Below are positions 1-8,340 of a stretch of 64,000 nucleotides of DNA, piece after piece. This DNA is from Bacillota bacterium (GTDB taxonomy: Bacteria > Bacillota > Clostridia > Lachnospirales > Lachnospiraceae). The DNA lies in assembly GCA_029226935.1 (NCBI GenBank), contig JAQXYZ010000019.1, forward strand, positions 28,432 to 92,431, read 5' to 3'. Position 1 is the stretch's first letter. Each line of letters starts with the position of its first letter. The notes beneath the pieces are model-generated. The model worked only from the letters and a program-made list of their open reading frames with translations, was not told the origin of the DNA and searched no databases. The translations under genes and the position numbers were made by a program.

Positions 1-102
1 TTCAATCTCCTGATCCTTGTCCCTGTTTCCTGCGGGAAGCAGAAAGCTTAAAATGAATACAATAATACCAAGAATGATAAGTACAATTTCCATTGTTCCC
101 AT
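1..102 (-). CDS. DUF6115-like membrane-anchored protein (5' part only)
   Basis: Only the first 34 codons are inside the window; the gene continues beyond position 1. The N-terminus reads MGTMEIVLIILGIIVFILS, a single hydrophobic helix, and then turns hydrophilic and charged (GNRDKDQEIE). This one-TM anchor followed by a charged region, as the last gene behind fapA in a Firmicute fla/che operon, fits DUF6115-type proteins. The purine-rich AAGGG upstream is a weak ribosome binding site. The stop of the preceding 105-residue gene lies 18 bases upstream, so it is probably co-transcribed with the flagellar genes. Function is unknown and the assignment rests on position and N-terminal shape. Confidence 0.6.
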   Translation of the reverse strand, partial: MGTMEIVLIILGIIVFILSFLLPAGNRDKDQEIE

Positions 103-120
103 AACTTTACCCTTATATCA

Positions 121-438
121 TCAGATTTTAATGTCAAAGCTGCCTCTTCCTTTGAGCACAACCTTTCCATCCTTTTCCTTTTCTTCTTTTTTGCGATTGC
201 GCCCGCCATCTCCTGCATAATGACCATTTCCCTCGTCTTTTGCATCAAAGCGTTTTCCTTCGTTTTCTGCCCGCTCCCCCTGATGCACCTGACGCGCTCT
301 ATTATCAATTGTCCGGTCAAACTGATGCTGAATGTTGGACTGGTCTACCATGGCTTTATGATCTTCATTATGCTTGATATTCGTAAAGTCCTGTGCCCGG
401 GTTACCTGCCCCTGAAGCTCTACACGACTGATTGTCAT
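121..438 (-). CDS. small highly charged flagellar-operon protein
   Basis: This 105-residue protein has no membrane segment or signal peptide and no enzyme motif I recognise. It is strongly hydrophilic: the N-terminal half is rich in Gln, Asn, His and Asp (QSNIQHQFDRTIDNRARQ), and residues 60-90 are a Lys/Glu/Gly/Arg-rich tract (NRKKEEKEKDGK). It is likely flexible or disordered. It sits between fapA and a DUF6115-like gene at the distal end of the fla/che operon, in the same direction with short gaps, which argues it is real despite low complexity. Other frames here give only shadow reading frames. It may be a flagellar accessory or regulatory factor, but that is inferred from position alone. 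Confidence 0.65.
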   Translation of the reverse strand: MTISRVELQGQVTRAQDFTNIKHNEDHKAMVDQSNIQHQFDRTIDNRARQVHQGERAENEGKRFDAKDEGNGHYAGDGGRNRKKEEKEKDGKVVLKGRGSFDIKI

Positions 439-477
439 AAATGAACCACATCCTTTCTGCAGCCATGTCCTTATTCC

Positions 478-2079
478 TTATAAGGAAACCATCTTTACAT
501 CGCCCTGAGATTTTACAAACCTACAGTAAGTCATACTGTTCTTGACCACCATGGATACATCTGCTATGCAGATTCTTGTGCCTCCAAATACTTCCCCTGT
601 AACCTCAACCTTCGCCGACGCACTTTCATCCAGAAGCTGCTGCAAACCTTCCATCTCTTTTAATGCATCTTCCATTTCCTGCTTCTTTTGCTTTTCCTGC
701 TGCAACATTTCCTGAAAATACTTTATCTGGTCAGGTTTCAGTTTTACGCCTTGTGACAGCTTCTGTGCTGTTGCCGAAAGAACAGGATGAATCGAGTCAA
801 TCAGTTTCTTATTTTCAACAACCTGCTTCTGCAGCTGCTGCAATTTCATTTTCACACCGGGATCGGCTCCTACCTCCACAATAGTATCTGCTCCCATTGG
901 CGAACCCAGCGTTTTGACTTGAATTAAATTGGTAGCGCACACCCTTCCCCCGGTAATAAATCCTTTTCGTCCATCTACGGTAATTTCTGTCCCCGCCATT
1001 ACCTCACTGTGCAAAATGGATTCTGTAGATACATATCCTCCGGCACTTACTTTAGAGTTTTCAATGAATTTGGCAATCACATTTCCACCCGCTTTGAGGA
1101 CACCTTTTGCCATTCCATTCATGCCGCGGGCAATGACGATGTTGCCATCCGCCTCCAAAAGCGCACCTTCCACAACTCCGTTTACTTCAATGTCACCCTT
1201 TGCCTTAACAGAAAAATTTGTACATACATTTCCGTTGATTTTTACATTTCCATCATATTCAATATTTCCTGTGGAATTATCTACGTTTTCCACCTCTAAA
1301 ACATCAGACACAAACACCTTGTCATCTACCAGTGTTACATGTCCATCCACTTCTGATGTAAGTACCTGACGATCCTCAGAAATAGAAATATTTCGCCCAT
1401 ATTTAAGGGAAACTCTCTTGATATCTCTGGGTTTAATAATTTCATCATAGATACTTCTGCCACAGTCCCCCGGATCACCCGGAAAGAGCCTAGCAAGAAT
1501 ATCGCCCTTTTTACAGTGGCTGATGGTGTTCAAATGAAAAAAGTCTACGCTTCCATCTTCATTGAGTGTAGGCTTTGCACGTAAATCCGTTTCAAAATAA
1601 TACTCTATTCTTGCATCTTCACCATGTCTGGGCGCCTGTCCCTTTGCCACAAGAATTTCCTTACAATAAACAGGCTGACGGAAAAACTCTGTCAATTCAT
1701 TCGTCTGAATGCCAAAGTTAATATTTTTATGTGCCAGGTCATTGAAAAATTCCTGTGCCGTCATCCTTTCCCCATTAACAGACGGAGGATAAAAACGTGC
1801 CGATGCCAACATCCTGTCCTGACTTACATGGAGCACATAATTTTCACGCACCTCCATGGAAGGTATATTGTTGAGGATTACCTGCGCTTCTCCGTTAGGG
1901 GAACTCAATGCCTCCTGTGCCGCTTTATTCAATACCGCTGCATCATACACAATACCATAACGGGTAAGATATTCCACCACTTCTTTCATGTTGACCGGAA
2001 TTCCTCCATCAACAGGCGCAAAAATCTTTAATCCCGTCCCACTGTTACCACATATCAGCTGGAAATATCCGTTTTTCAT
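478..2079 (-). CDS. fapA: FapA (DUF342) family protein
   Basis: A 533-residue member of the DUF342 / flagellar assembly protein A family. The N-terminal third is mixed alpha/beta. The middle (about residues 240-400) shows the run of short Gly-rich beta repeats typical of the family (NGNVCTNFSVKAKGDIEVNG, then EADGNIVIARG and KAGGNVIAKF), which suggests a right-handed beta-helix-like body. Residues about 405-475 are a Gln/Lys/Glu-rich coiled coil. The start follows fliA directly with no gap (stop 2080-2082, ATG 2077-2079), and AGGGGGG inside the end of fliA serves as ribosome binding site. The family is common at the end of Firmicute motility operons. Its biochemical role is poorly defined; links to polymer binding and cell-surface regulation are from other bacteria. 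Confidence 0.9.
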   Translation of the reverse strand: MKNGYFQLICGNSGTGLKIFAPVDGGIPVNMKEVVEYLTRYGIVYDAAVLNKAAQEALSSPNGEAQVILNNIPSMEVRENYVLHVSQDRMLASARFYPPSVNGERMTAQEFFNDLAHKNINFGIQTNELTEFFRQPVYCKEILVAKGQAPRHGEDARIEYYFETDLRAKPTLNEDGSVDFFHLNTISHCKKGDILARLFPGDPGDCGRSIYDEIIKPRDIKRVSLKYGRNISISEDRQVLTSEVDGHVTLVDDKVFVSDVLEVENVDNSTGNIEYDGNVKINGNVCTNFSVKAKGDIEVNGVVEGALLEADGNIVIARGMNGMAKGVLKAGGNVIAKFIENSKVSAGGYVSTESILHSEVMAGTEITVDGRKGFITGGRVCATNLIQVKTLGSPMGADTIVEVGADPGVKMKLQQLQKQVVENKKLIDSIHPVLSATAQKLSQGVKLKPDQIKYFQEMLQQEKQKKQEMEDALKEMEGLQQLLDESASAKVEVTGEVFGGTRICIADVSMVVKNSMTYCRFVKSQGDVKMVSL

Positions 2080-2850
2080 CTAAATGTCCCCCCTGAAAAC
2101 TCCCATATAATTTCCCATTTTGACTTTCATTTTTTGTAATGCTCTGGTGTGAAGCTGGGAAATCCTTGACTCCGACACCTCCAGTACATTGCTGATTTCT
2201 TTCAGTGTCAGATCTTCATAATAATACAGCAGGATTACCTTTTTTTCTTTTTCCGTAAGAAGCTCCAATGCCTGTTTCAGTACCTTTTTCAGTTCTTCTT
2301 TTTCAATTACTTCTTCGGGGCTGTCGAAACGATGCTGGCTGGTCTGTTCTGCCGGCACTTCACACCCTGATTCCATGAACTCATTTAATGAGACCACTCC
2401 TGTGATTTTCATCTGTGACTGCCATGACAGGTAATCATCTTCTGATATTCCAAGATTTTTAGCAATTTCTTCATCCGTTGCCATGCGTCCTGTGGCTGTC
2501 TCTATTTCCTTTATTGCCGCATCAATCTTTTTTTGTTTCTGACGTATGGTGCGGGGAATCCAATCCATCTTTCTAATCTGATCCAAAATGGCACCACGAA
2601 TACGAAGGCTGGCATAAGTTTCAAACTTTACCGCCTTCATACTGTCAAATTTATCTATGGCATCTATCAGCCCGAATATTCCATAGCTGACCAGATCATC
2701 GTACTCTACATTATAGCCCAAATACATGCTGAGACGCCCTGCTACAAGCTTAACCAGCGGGGCATATTCCAATATCAGTTTTTCTCTAATTTCAGGCGAC
2801 TTCGTTTTCGCATAATTATCCCAGAGCTTATTTCTGCCTGCCTCGTCCAT
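2080..2850 (-). CDS. fliA: flagellar sigma factor sigma-28 (FliA/SigD)
   Basis: Sigma-70 family factor of the FliA/SigD/WhiG group, about 256 residues. Region 2 is clear (YDDLVSYGIFGLIDAIDKFD, then FETYASLRIRGAILDQIRK); region 3 contains the family signature DWIPRTIRQKQKKI; region 4 ends with LKEISNVLEVSESRISQLHT, the -35 binding helix-turn-helix. It directs RNA polymerase to late flagellar, motor and chemotaxis promoters. I chose the ATG at 2850 because GGAGG lies five bases upstream; an earlier ATG at 2865 overlaps the previous gene by 4 bp (ATGA) but has a poorer site. It is placed late in the fla/che operon, as sigD is in Bacillus. I did not see a separate FlgM in this window. Confidence 0.95.
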   Translation of the reverse strand: MDEAGRNKLWDNYAKTKSPEIREKLILEYAPLVKLVAGRLSMYLGYNVEYDDLVSYGIFGLIDAIDKFDSMKAVKFETYASLRIRGAILDQIRKMDWIPRTIRQKQKKIDAAIKEIETATGRMATDEEIAKNLGISEDDYLSWQSQMKITGVVSLNEFMESGCEVPAEQTSQHRFDSPEEVIEKEELKKVLKQALELLTEKEKKVILLYYYEDLTLKEISNVLEVSESRISQLHTRALQKMKVKMGNYMGVFRGDI

Positions 2851-2861
2851 TGCAACCTCCA

Positions 2862-3161
2862 TCACCCAGTTTTATCCGCAGTTTCCATTGCACCTTCCTC
2901 ACCAGTCTCCTGATCCGTTTCTTCCAAAGGTGCTTCCTTCTCAATGACCTCTCCTTCTTTTTCTTCCTCGGCTTTAATCTGCTCCACAAAAGAGGTAACT
3001 TTCTTTTGAATAAAATACCCGGCAAGGTAAAAAATCAGAAGTACAATTAATAATCTGGGAAGCATTTGTTTCATGCTGTATCTAAAATAATACATCATGA
3101 TACTCGCCACTGCCCCTGCAAGAAGCATCAAAAAAGGTGCAAATAATCTGTTCTTTTTCAT
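2862..3161 (-). CDS. two-TM flagellar-operon protein of unknown function
   Basis: A 99-residue protein with two predicted membrane helices: residues about 8-26 (FAPFLMLLAGAVASIMMYY) and about 35-51 (LLIVLLIFYLAGYFI). A short loop joins them, and an acidic Glu-rich tail follows (residues 62-99, such as KAEEEKEGEVIEKEAPLEET). The tail is probably cytoplasmic. It overlaps cheD by 4 bp at its start and the long form of fliA by 4 bp at its end, so translational coupling with cheD is likely. I do not recognise a named family. Its place between cheD and fliA suggests a role in motility or stator/sensor membrane biology, which is inference only. Confidence 0.75.
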   Translation of the reverse strand: MKKNRLFAPFLMLLAGAVASIMMYYFRYSMKQMLPRLLIVLLIFYLAGYFIQKKVTSFVEQIKAEEEKEGEVIEKEAPLEETDQETGEEGAMETADKTG

Positions 3162-3643
3162 ATGATTTTCTCCGGCAACCCTACACTGCGAATATAGAAA
3201 TCACCGCTTTTGGGGTAGAAAACAACAGTCCTTCCATAATTTTTGCCTGTATCCTCTGCAAGAATCGGTATTTTCAGTTCACCAAGTTTTTTCTTGCTTG
3301 CAATTACATTTCGCTCTCCTACCCGAATCATATCGCTTTTATTTCCAAATGCAAACATCTGGGCTCCACCGGCAATTTTTGCCACCAGCCTGTTGCGGTT
3401 TGCACCCAGACTTACAATTTCCTTTACCAGATCCTCAATTCCCGTATCTGCAAATTTAGGTCTGTTGGAATTATTTTTTATTTCAGTGCTGTCAGGCAGC
3501 ATAACATGGGCAAGACCACCAATTCCTGTCCCCGGATCTCTGATTGCAATCCCGACACATGACCCCAGTCCTAATGTGGTCACCCCATCCTCACCGCTGC
3601 AGGTCTTTAAATCGGCCATTCCTACTTTAATTATTTCACTCAT
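3158..3643 (-). CDS. cheD: chemoreceptor glutamine deamidase CheD
   Basis: A 161-residue CheD, the usual family length. CheD deamidates specific glutamines in chemoreceptors (and in Gram-positives also partners with CheC). The catalytic Cys-His pair is visible: GLGSCVGIAI carries the nucleophilic cysteine (about residue 29) and GGLAHVMLP carries the histidine (about 46). The conserved KIAGGAQMFAF stretch also fits. It lies directly downstream of cheC, forming the cheC-cheD adaptation pair found in Bacillus-type chemotaxis. The ATG at 3643 follows a GGGGG-containing leader. Its end overlaps the next small membrane gene by 4 bp. Confidence 0.95.
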   Translation of the reverse strand: MSEIIKVGMADLKTCSGEDGVTTLGLGSCVGIAIRDPGTGIGGLAHVMLPDSTEIKNNSNRPKFADTGIEDLVKEIVSLGANRNRLVAKIAGGAQMFAFGNKSDMIRVGERNVIASKKKLGELKIPILAEDTGKNYGRTVVFYPKSGDFYIRSVGLPEKII

Positions 3644-3676
3644 CTTTCAAGAGTCCCCCATTATCCTTTCTCAAGC

Positions 3677-4312
3677 TTACATAACACCCAAAGCTGACAA
3701 AATCTTTTGGTAGGATTCCATTTCCGGGATCAGAATAAAATAACCGTCCAACTCGACATCATCAGAAAATTTTGTCTGTATTAACAGGATTTTATCGCCA
3801 ATAATACCAAACTCAGCCGCCGGAACACTCAGAAGCGCTCCTGCCATATCAATCCCAAGCTGCGGAACTGAAGGATATATCTTTAAGTTGGTCAAGCCTG
3901 ACAGTGCATTTAGGTATGCACCGGTTATGATATTTCCCACTTCCTTGATTGCCGAACATTCCATCTCACCAAAGGTATAATCATCAATGTTCTTTTCGTC
4001 AATTCCCAGCATTCCGCACATCAACTTGTTTACCAGGTGAGCAGCAGCAGATTTACTTAAAATAAACATCATACTGCCCTCTACGTCCCCTTCAACCTGA
4101 AGATAGATGCTGACCATAATCTGATCATCTCCGCCTACAATTGCTCCCAGTTCCTGAAATTCAAGCAACTTAACCTGAGGAACAGACATATCAATCTTAC
4201 AGTTAATCATCTGTGCCAGCGCTGTGGTCGCATTTCCTGCTCCAATATTTCCTAATTCCTTTAACACATCAAAATATTGATTTGTTAATTCTTCCATACT
4301 AAGGTCCTTCAT
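3677..4312 (-). CDS. cheC: CheY-P phosphatase CheC
   Basis: A 211-residue CheC-type phosphatase. Two copies of the active-site helix are visible: ELGNIGAGNATTAL near residues 20-33 and MECSAIKEVGNIITGAYLNAL near 117-137, each with the E...N pair that attacks phospho-CheY. Unlike FliY it lacks a FliN domain. In the CheC/CheD/CheY feedback system known from Bacillus, CheY-P promotes CheC binding to CheD and so tunes receptor methylation adaptation. The start at 4312 has an excellent site (AGGAGG, five bases before ATG). It is co-oriented between cheW and cheD. Confidence 0.95.
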   Translation of the reverse strand: MKDLSMEELTNQYFDVLKELGNIGAGNATTALAQMINCKIDMSVPQVKLLEFQELGAIVGGDDQIMVSIYLQVEGDVEGSMMFILSKSAAAHLVNKLMCGMLGIDEKNIDDYTFGEMECSAIKEVGNIITGAYLNALSGLTNLKIYPSVPQLGIDMAGALLSVPAAEFGIIGDKILLIQTKFSDDVELDGYFILIPEMESYQKILSALGVM

Positions 4313-4357
4313 GGTGCCTCCTATAACATCAATTCTGTCTTTTTATGTATATCTTTC

Positions 4358-4837
4358 TTATTTCTCCATAACTACTGCATTCAGATCCAAAAGTGAAATT
4401 AATTCACCATCATGCTTGCCGACACCTGAAATAAAGTTTGCCTTTTCCTCTTTACCATCATAAGCAACCTTTTCTACATCATCTGCTCCAAGAGTCACAA
4501 CCTCTTTTACTTCATCCACCATTACCCCAATCGTTCCATGCTGCTCCAGTTTCAGGATAATAATTCTGGTTGCCTTCGTAATCTCATCTTCCGGCAAATC
4601 CATCTTGAGACGAATGCTCATAACAGGAATAACCTCTCCACGCAGATTGATAACGCCCTTTAAATAGTTCGCCACCTTAGGCACTCTGGTAATATGCTGC
4701 ATACGTACAATATTATCAATATATTTGATATCAATACCGTACTGCTCATTTCCAAGTTTAATTACAATGTACTGTATTGCATCGAATGCTGCTTTCATTT
4801 CAGATTCTTTCATATCAGATACTCTAAGTTCGTCCAT
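4358..4837 (-). CDS. cheW: chemotaxis coupling protein CheW
   Basis: A 159-residue single-domain CheW that couples chemoreceptors to the CheA kinase at the membrane. The SH3-like subdomains are recognisable: QYIVIKLGNEQYGIDIKYID (residues about 22-41), VPKVANYLKGVINLRGEVIPV (about 54-74) and the C-terminal VGKHDGELISLLDLNAVV. Residues 1-20 are a short acidic N-terminal extension. The ATG at 4837 follows GGGGGAAGAACA. It lies 16 bases behind cheA and ahead of cheC, consistent with one transcript. Confidence 0.96.
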   Translation of the reverse strand: MDELRVSDMKESEMKAAFDAIQYIVIKLGNEQYGIDIKYIDNIVRMQHITRVPKVANYLKGVINLRGEVIPVMSIRLKMDLPEDEITKATRIIILKLEQHGTIGVMVDEVKEVVTLGADDVEKVAYDGKEEKANFISGVGKHDGELISLLDLNAVVMEK

Positions 4838-4853
4838 TGTTCTTCCCCCTGTC

Positions 4854-6911
4854 TTATATCAGTGCATTAGCATCTAAGATCAATGCTACTTCACCATCAC
4901 CTAAAATAGTTGCACCGCTGATAATCTTGCACTTGCTGATGTATTTGCCCAGTGACTTGATAACGATTTCCTGCTGTCCCATGAGTTCATCAATAACCAG
5001 ACCAGCCAGCTTTTCACCCTTCTTAACGATTACTACTATCAGATTTTCATCAGGTCCTTTGCTGCTTTCAATATCCAGCTCTTTGCTCAGACGGATAAGG
5101 GGGATTACAGAACCTCTTAAACTGATCACCTCTCTGTTCTGAACAAGCTTAATGTCACTTGGACTTACATCTTCAATTGTCTGAATACTGCCAAGTGAAA
5201 TTGCATATTTCTCTCCACCTACAGTAACCATAAGTGCCTGAATAATTGCTAAGGTAAGCGGAAGTCTGATTGTCCATGTACTTCCTTCTCCCAGTTTTGA
5301 TCTGACTTCTACTTCACCGCTTAAAGATTCTATCTTAGACTTAACTACATCCAGCCCTACGCCACGACCTGATACATCTGAAATCTGTTTTGCGGTGGAA
5401 AATCCTGCGTGGAACAACAGATTAATAATATCCTTTTCTGTCATGTTATCTGCCTGTTCTGCTGTGATTACACCACGTTCAATTGCCTTTGATCTGACAG
5501 CGTTAACATCAATACCGTTACCGTCATCCCTTACTTCAATGACAACATTATTACCATCCTGATATGCATCAAGGTAAATAGAACCTACCTCTGGCTTTCC
5601 TCTCTGAACACGGAGCTCTGATGACTCAAGTCCATGATCAGCTGCATTTCTTAACAAATGCATCAGAGGATCACCAATTTCATCTACCACTGTTCTATCC
5701 AGTTCTGTCTCTTCACCGGACATATACAGTTCCATCTTCTTATTTAATTTCTTTGAAAGATCCCTGATCATTCTGGGGAACTTGCTTACAACGCTCTCAA
5801 TGGGAACCATTCGAACCTTCATAACAGACTCATGGAGGTTAGTCGTTACGCTTTCCAGATATTCAATCTGTTCATTAAAGCCTGTTCCGGCAGTACCCTC
5901 AGTATTAGACGCAGACACCAGTGAGTTTTTGGCAATAATAAGCTCACTTACCAGATTCATGAGGACATCCAGCTTCTCAATATCCACACGCACGGTTCTG
6001 TTTACTACCGGCTTACCTACTGCCTTCTTATCATTCGTCTTAGCAGGAGCGCTCTGTGTCTGTCCTGTAGCTGCCGGCTTGCTCTCTGTAACCTGCTTCT
6101 GATTGCTCTCATCTGTTTCTACAGGTTCAAATTCATATACATCGCCTACTACTTTTTCAATTTCGGATACATTTCTTGCCGCCTGAAGAATATCATTCAG
6201 GGAACAGTCAGAAATAACAATCAGACTGAAATCCAGATCAAATCTCTCATCTTCAATATCCTGTGCAGAAGGATTGCACACAATAATCTCCGCTTTCTCT
6301 TCTACTGCCTTGTACACCAAAAACGCTCTTGCCGCCTTTAAGAGACAGCTTTCCTGAACATATACGGTTAACCCGTAAACATTCTTTCCCTGTGATTTTG
6401 CCGTGGTAAATACAAGTCTTTCTGTTTCACCGACCTTCATATCCTTCCATTTCTCGTCGGCAGAACCTGCGGCCTTTTCCTCCTGCTTTTGCTCCGCGGG
6501 CTTGTCTTCTTTGGGCGCAGCATTTCCTTCTGATTTGAGGAACTCATTCAGCTGATTGATGAGCTGCTGATTGTCATTGGTTCCTTCATCTGCAGTTTCC
6601 TGGATATTGCTGGTATATTCCTCAAGCGCATCCAGACACTGGAACAAAGTATCAATCAGATTGGAATTTACCTTCATAGAACCATTTCTGATTTCAGAGA
6701 ACACATTCTCCATATCATGAGTAAGCGTCTGCATGCGCTTATATCCCATAGTTCCTGCCATACCCTTCAGTGAATGAGCTGCACGGAAGATCTCATTAAT
6801 GGTATCCACATCTTCCGGCTCCTGCTCCAGTTTAAGGATCTGAGCATTCAGGTTCTCCAGGTGTTCCTTTGTTTCATCAAGAAAAATTTCGAGATATTGA
6901 GTTACATCCAT
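4854..6911 (-). CDS. cheA: chemotaxis histidine kinase CheA
   Basis: A 685-residue CheA. The order of domains is standard: P1 Hpt (residues 1-105; phosphoacceptor His46 in FRAAHSLKGMAG), a Gln/Glu/Lys linker, P2 CheY/CheB-binding domain (about 165-265), a second linker, P3 dimerisation (about 300-365, RVDIEKLDVLMNLVSEL), P4 HATPase (N box HLLRNAADHGLE; G boxes VRDDGNGID and VSGRGVGLDV), and P5 CheW-like domain (about 550-685). It autophosphorylates and passes phosphate to CheY. The start has GGGGG about ten bases upstream. Stand-alone CheB immediately upstream lacks a receiver, so CheA here may not control CheB by phosphotransfer. Confidence 0.97.
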   Translation of the reverse strand: MDVTQYLEIFLDETKEHLENLNAQILKLEQEPEDVDTINEIFRAAHSLKGMAGTMGYKRMQTLTHDMENVFSEIRNGSMKVNSNLIDTLFQCLDALEEYTSNIQETADEGTNDNQQLINQLNEFLKSEGNAAPKEDKPAEQKQEEKAAGSADEKWKDMKVGETERLVFTTAKSQGKNVYGLTVYVQESCLLKAARAFLVYKAVEEKAEIIVCNPSAQDIEDERFDLDFSLIVISDCSLNDILQAARNVSEIEKVVGDVYEFEPVETDESNQKQVTESKPAATGQTQSAPAKTNDKKAVGKPVVNRTVRVDIEKLDVLMNLVSELIIAKNSLVSASNTEGTAGTGFNEQIEYLESVTTNLHESVMKVRMVPIESVVSKFPRMIRDLSKKLNKKMELYMSGEETELDRTVVDEIGDPLMHLLRNAADHGLESSELRVQRGKPEVGSIYLDAYQDGNNVVIEVRDDGNGIDVNAVRSKAIERGVITAEQADNMTEKDIINLLFHAGFSTAKQISDVSGRGVGLDVVKSKIESLSGEVEVRSKLGEGSTWTIRLPLTLAIIQALMVTVGGEKYAISLGSIQTIEDVSPSDIKLVQNREVISLRGSVIPLIRLSKELDIESSKGPDENLIVVIVKKGEKLAGLVIDELMGQQEIVIKSLGKYISKCKIISGATILGDGEVALILDANALI

Positions 6912-6912
6912 C

Positions 6913-7518
6913 TTAAATTACCCCCACGTTCTTAATAATTTCCTGTGCAATTTGTTCTAACGTTGTTTCCTTCTCTGAAAGTCCGGCAAGTGCGGCGCTT
7001 CTCGGCATACCGTAAACTGCACATGTTGCCTCATTTTGAGTAAACACCGTTACCTTCTTTTTCTCTTTCAGTTTTTTGATTCCCGCTGTGCCATCTGCCC
7101 CCATTCCTGTCAAAACTGCACATATGACCTCTCCATAATCACAATCTGCTAAAGACTCATACATGTAATTGGCACACGGTCTGACTCCTTCACGGGGCGG
7201 CTCATCCGTGTAGCGTATGAGGTGTCTGGTTCCGCTTCTTGATACCTGCAAGTGCTTTCCACCTCTCGCTAAATACACCTGTCCAGGCATGACCACGTCA
7301 CCGTCTCCAGCTTCTTTCACAGCGATCTGACTTAACGAATTCAGTCTTCCTGCCAATGCCTCTGTAAATCCTGCAGGCATATGCTGCACAATTAAAACAG
7401 GAGCATTCAGATTTGCGGGAAGCAGAGGAATCAATGTCTGCAATGCCTTTGGTCCACCGGTAGAGCTGGCGATTGCAACAATCTTTTTCACAGCTTTGGT
7501 TTGATCTACTTTAAACAT
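6913..7518 (-). CDS. cheB: CheB methylesterase catalytic domain, no receiver domain
   Basis: About 201 residues, matching only the C-terminal glutamate methylesterase domain of CheB. The catalytic triad is intact: Ser19 in ASSTGGPK, His46 in VQHMPAGF and Asp142 in GMGADGTAG (numbering from the ATG at 7518). It would remove methyl groups from chemoreceptors. Canonical CheB is about 350 residues with an N-terminal receiver domain; none is encoded upstream, where a PilZ gene ends at 7602 after a 65-base spacer. I prefer the ATG at 7518 because GGTGAG lies upstream; an ATG at 7536 has no site. An extended -10 element (7558-7566) just upstream may give cheB its own promoter. No cheR is in the window. 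Confidence 0.92.
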   Translation of the reverse strand: MFKVDQTKAVKKIVAIASSTGGPKALQTLIPLLPANLNAPVLIVQHMPAGFTEALAGRLNSLSQIAVKEAGDGDVVMPGQVYLARGGKHLQVSRSGTRHLIRYTDEPPREGVRPCANYMYESLADCDYGEVICAVLTGMGADGTAGIKKLKEKKKVTVFTQNEATCAVYGMPRSAALAGLSEKETTLEQIAQEIIKNVGVI

Positions 7519-7557
7519 AATTGATTCTCTCACCATCTATGTATTTTTACGAGTATC

Positions 7558-7566
7558 AGTATAGCA
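7558..7566 (-). promoter_or_regulatory. possible internal extended -10 promoter before cheB-cheA
   Basis: On the minus strand TGC is followed directly by TATACT, an extended -10 element, in the 65-base gap between the PilZ gene and cheB. I see no good -35 hexamer 17 bases upstream. It could give extra transcription of the cheB-cheA-cheW-cheC-cheD block independent of the flgB promoter. The call is based on the motif alone. Confidence 0.3.
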
Positions 7567-7601
7567 CAAAACATCCTTCTCATGAGTGAATAGTAATCAT
7601 T

Positions 7602-8327
7602 TTATAAACCTTTTTCTTTTTTTCGGCATTTTCTCTCTTCCTCAAAAATAAAACGAATAATTTCTTCCCTGTCCTCCGTATCGATATTAATATACTGGGC
7701 ACGATGTTCGAAAATCCCGGGTCTGTTATCTAATTTCCTTACGCTCAGAACCTTTGAAATCAGAACGTACTCTTTAAAGCTTCCTCCCCTCATCAGCTTA
7801 TATTTACAGTAAATCAGGCTATCCGGCTCATAAGCATAATTTGCGACAAAACGGATTCCACCTCCGCTGATATCCACAATTACGCTTCTCTTTAGCGGAA
7901 GCCCCGGAACAATATGGCTGTTATTATTTTCAATCGCTTCAATTTCTTCTTTTTCAAGGGGTCTTGAGCTCATTTCAAGAGCACAGCTTAACCGATAATA
8001 CTCCCTTCGCTGAAACCTTCTTAAATTACTTGTCAGTTCCATAAGAAGGATGTATTGGTTATTCGACTTATATCTGTCTATTACATTTGCAAAGCATTGA
8101 AACACACCGGAAGATGTATAAAAATACAAATCAAACTGTGCATTTACCGGAAGCAAAATCAACTTTGTCTTTTCCATAGGCATCATTACTTCCAGTCTGT
8201 CCTCTGAAACAATATCAACCACTCTGGTCTGATATGTTTTCCTTGTTTCGGCACTGTCATTATTCTTTGCTCGTTCTATCTCCTGTATTTCCATCCTGTT
8301 ACCAGGCATCACATATTTTGAAAGCAT
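7602..8327 (-). CDS. PilZ-domain flagellar brake-like protein (YcgR type)
   Basis: A 241-residue protein with the YcgR architecture: an N-terminal YcgR-N/PilZN-like domain (residues about 10-105) followed by a PilZ domain (about 110-235). The c-di-GMP binding motifs are visible: RRFQRREYYRL (the RxxxR element, near residues 106-116) and VDISGGGIRF (the D/NxSxxG element, near 151-160). Such proteins bind c-di-GMP and slow the flagellar motor or bias rotation. The gene is embedded between flhG and cheB in the fla/che operon, which supports a motor role (DgrA/YpfA-like). ATG 8327 has GGAGGAAAATA upstream. Confidence 0.9.
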   Translation of the reverse strand: MLSKYVMPGNRMEIQEIERAKNNDSAETRKTYQTRVVDIVSEDRLEVMMPMEKTKLILLPVNAQFDLYFYTSSGVFQCFANVIDRYKSNNQYILLMELTSNLRRFQRREYYRLSCALEMSSRPLEKEEIEAIENNNSHIVPGLPLKRSVIVDISGGGIRFVANYAYEPDSLIYCKYKLMRGGSFKEYVLISKVLSVRKLDNRPGIFEHRAQYINIDTEDREEIIRFIFEEERKCRKKEKGL

Positions 8328-8340
8328 TATTTTCCTCCCG

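Noticed and set aside
929..1369. 146-residue open frame on the plus strand opposite fapA
   Set aside because: Shadow of FapA with Ser/Pro/Phe-rich low complexity; no ribosome site.
3137..3713. Plus-strand open frames of 141 and 156 residues opposite cheD
   Set aside because: They mirror the codon structure of cheD/cheC and have no support of their own.
7537..7601. Frameshifted CheB receiver domain upstream of cheB
   Set aside because: Only a 65-base AT-rich spacer lies there before the PilZ gene, too little for a receiver.
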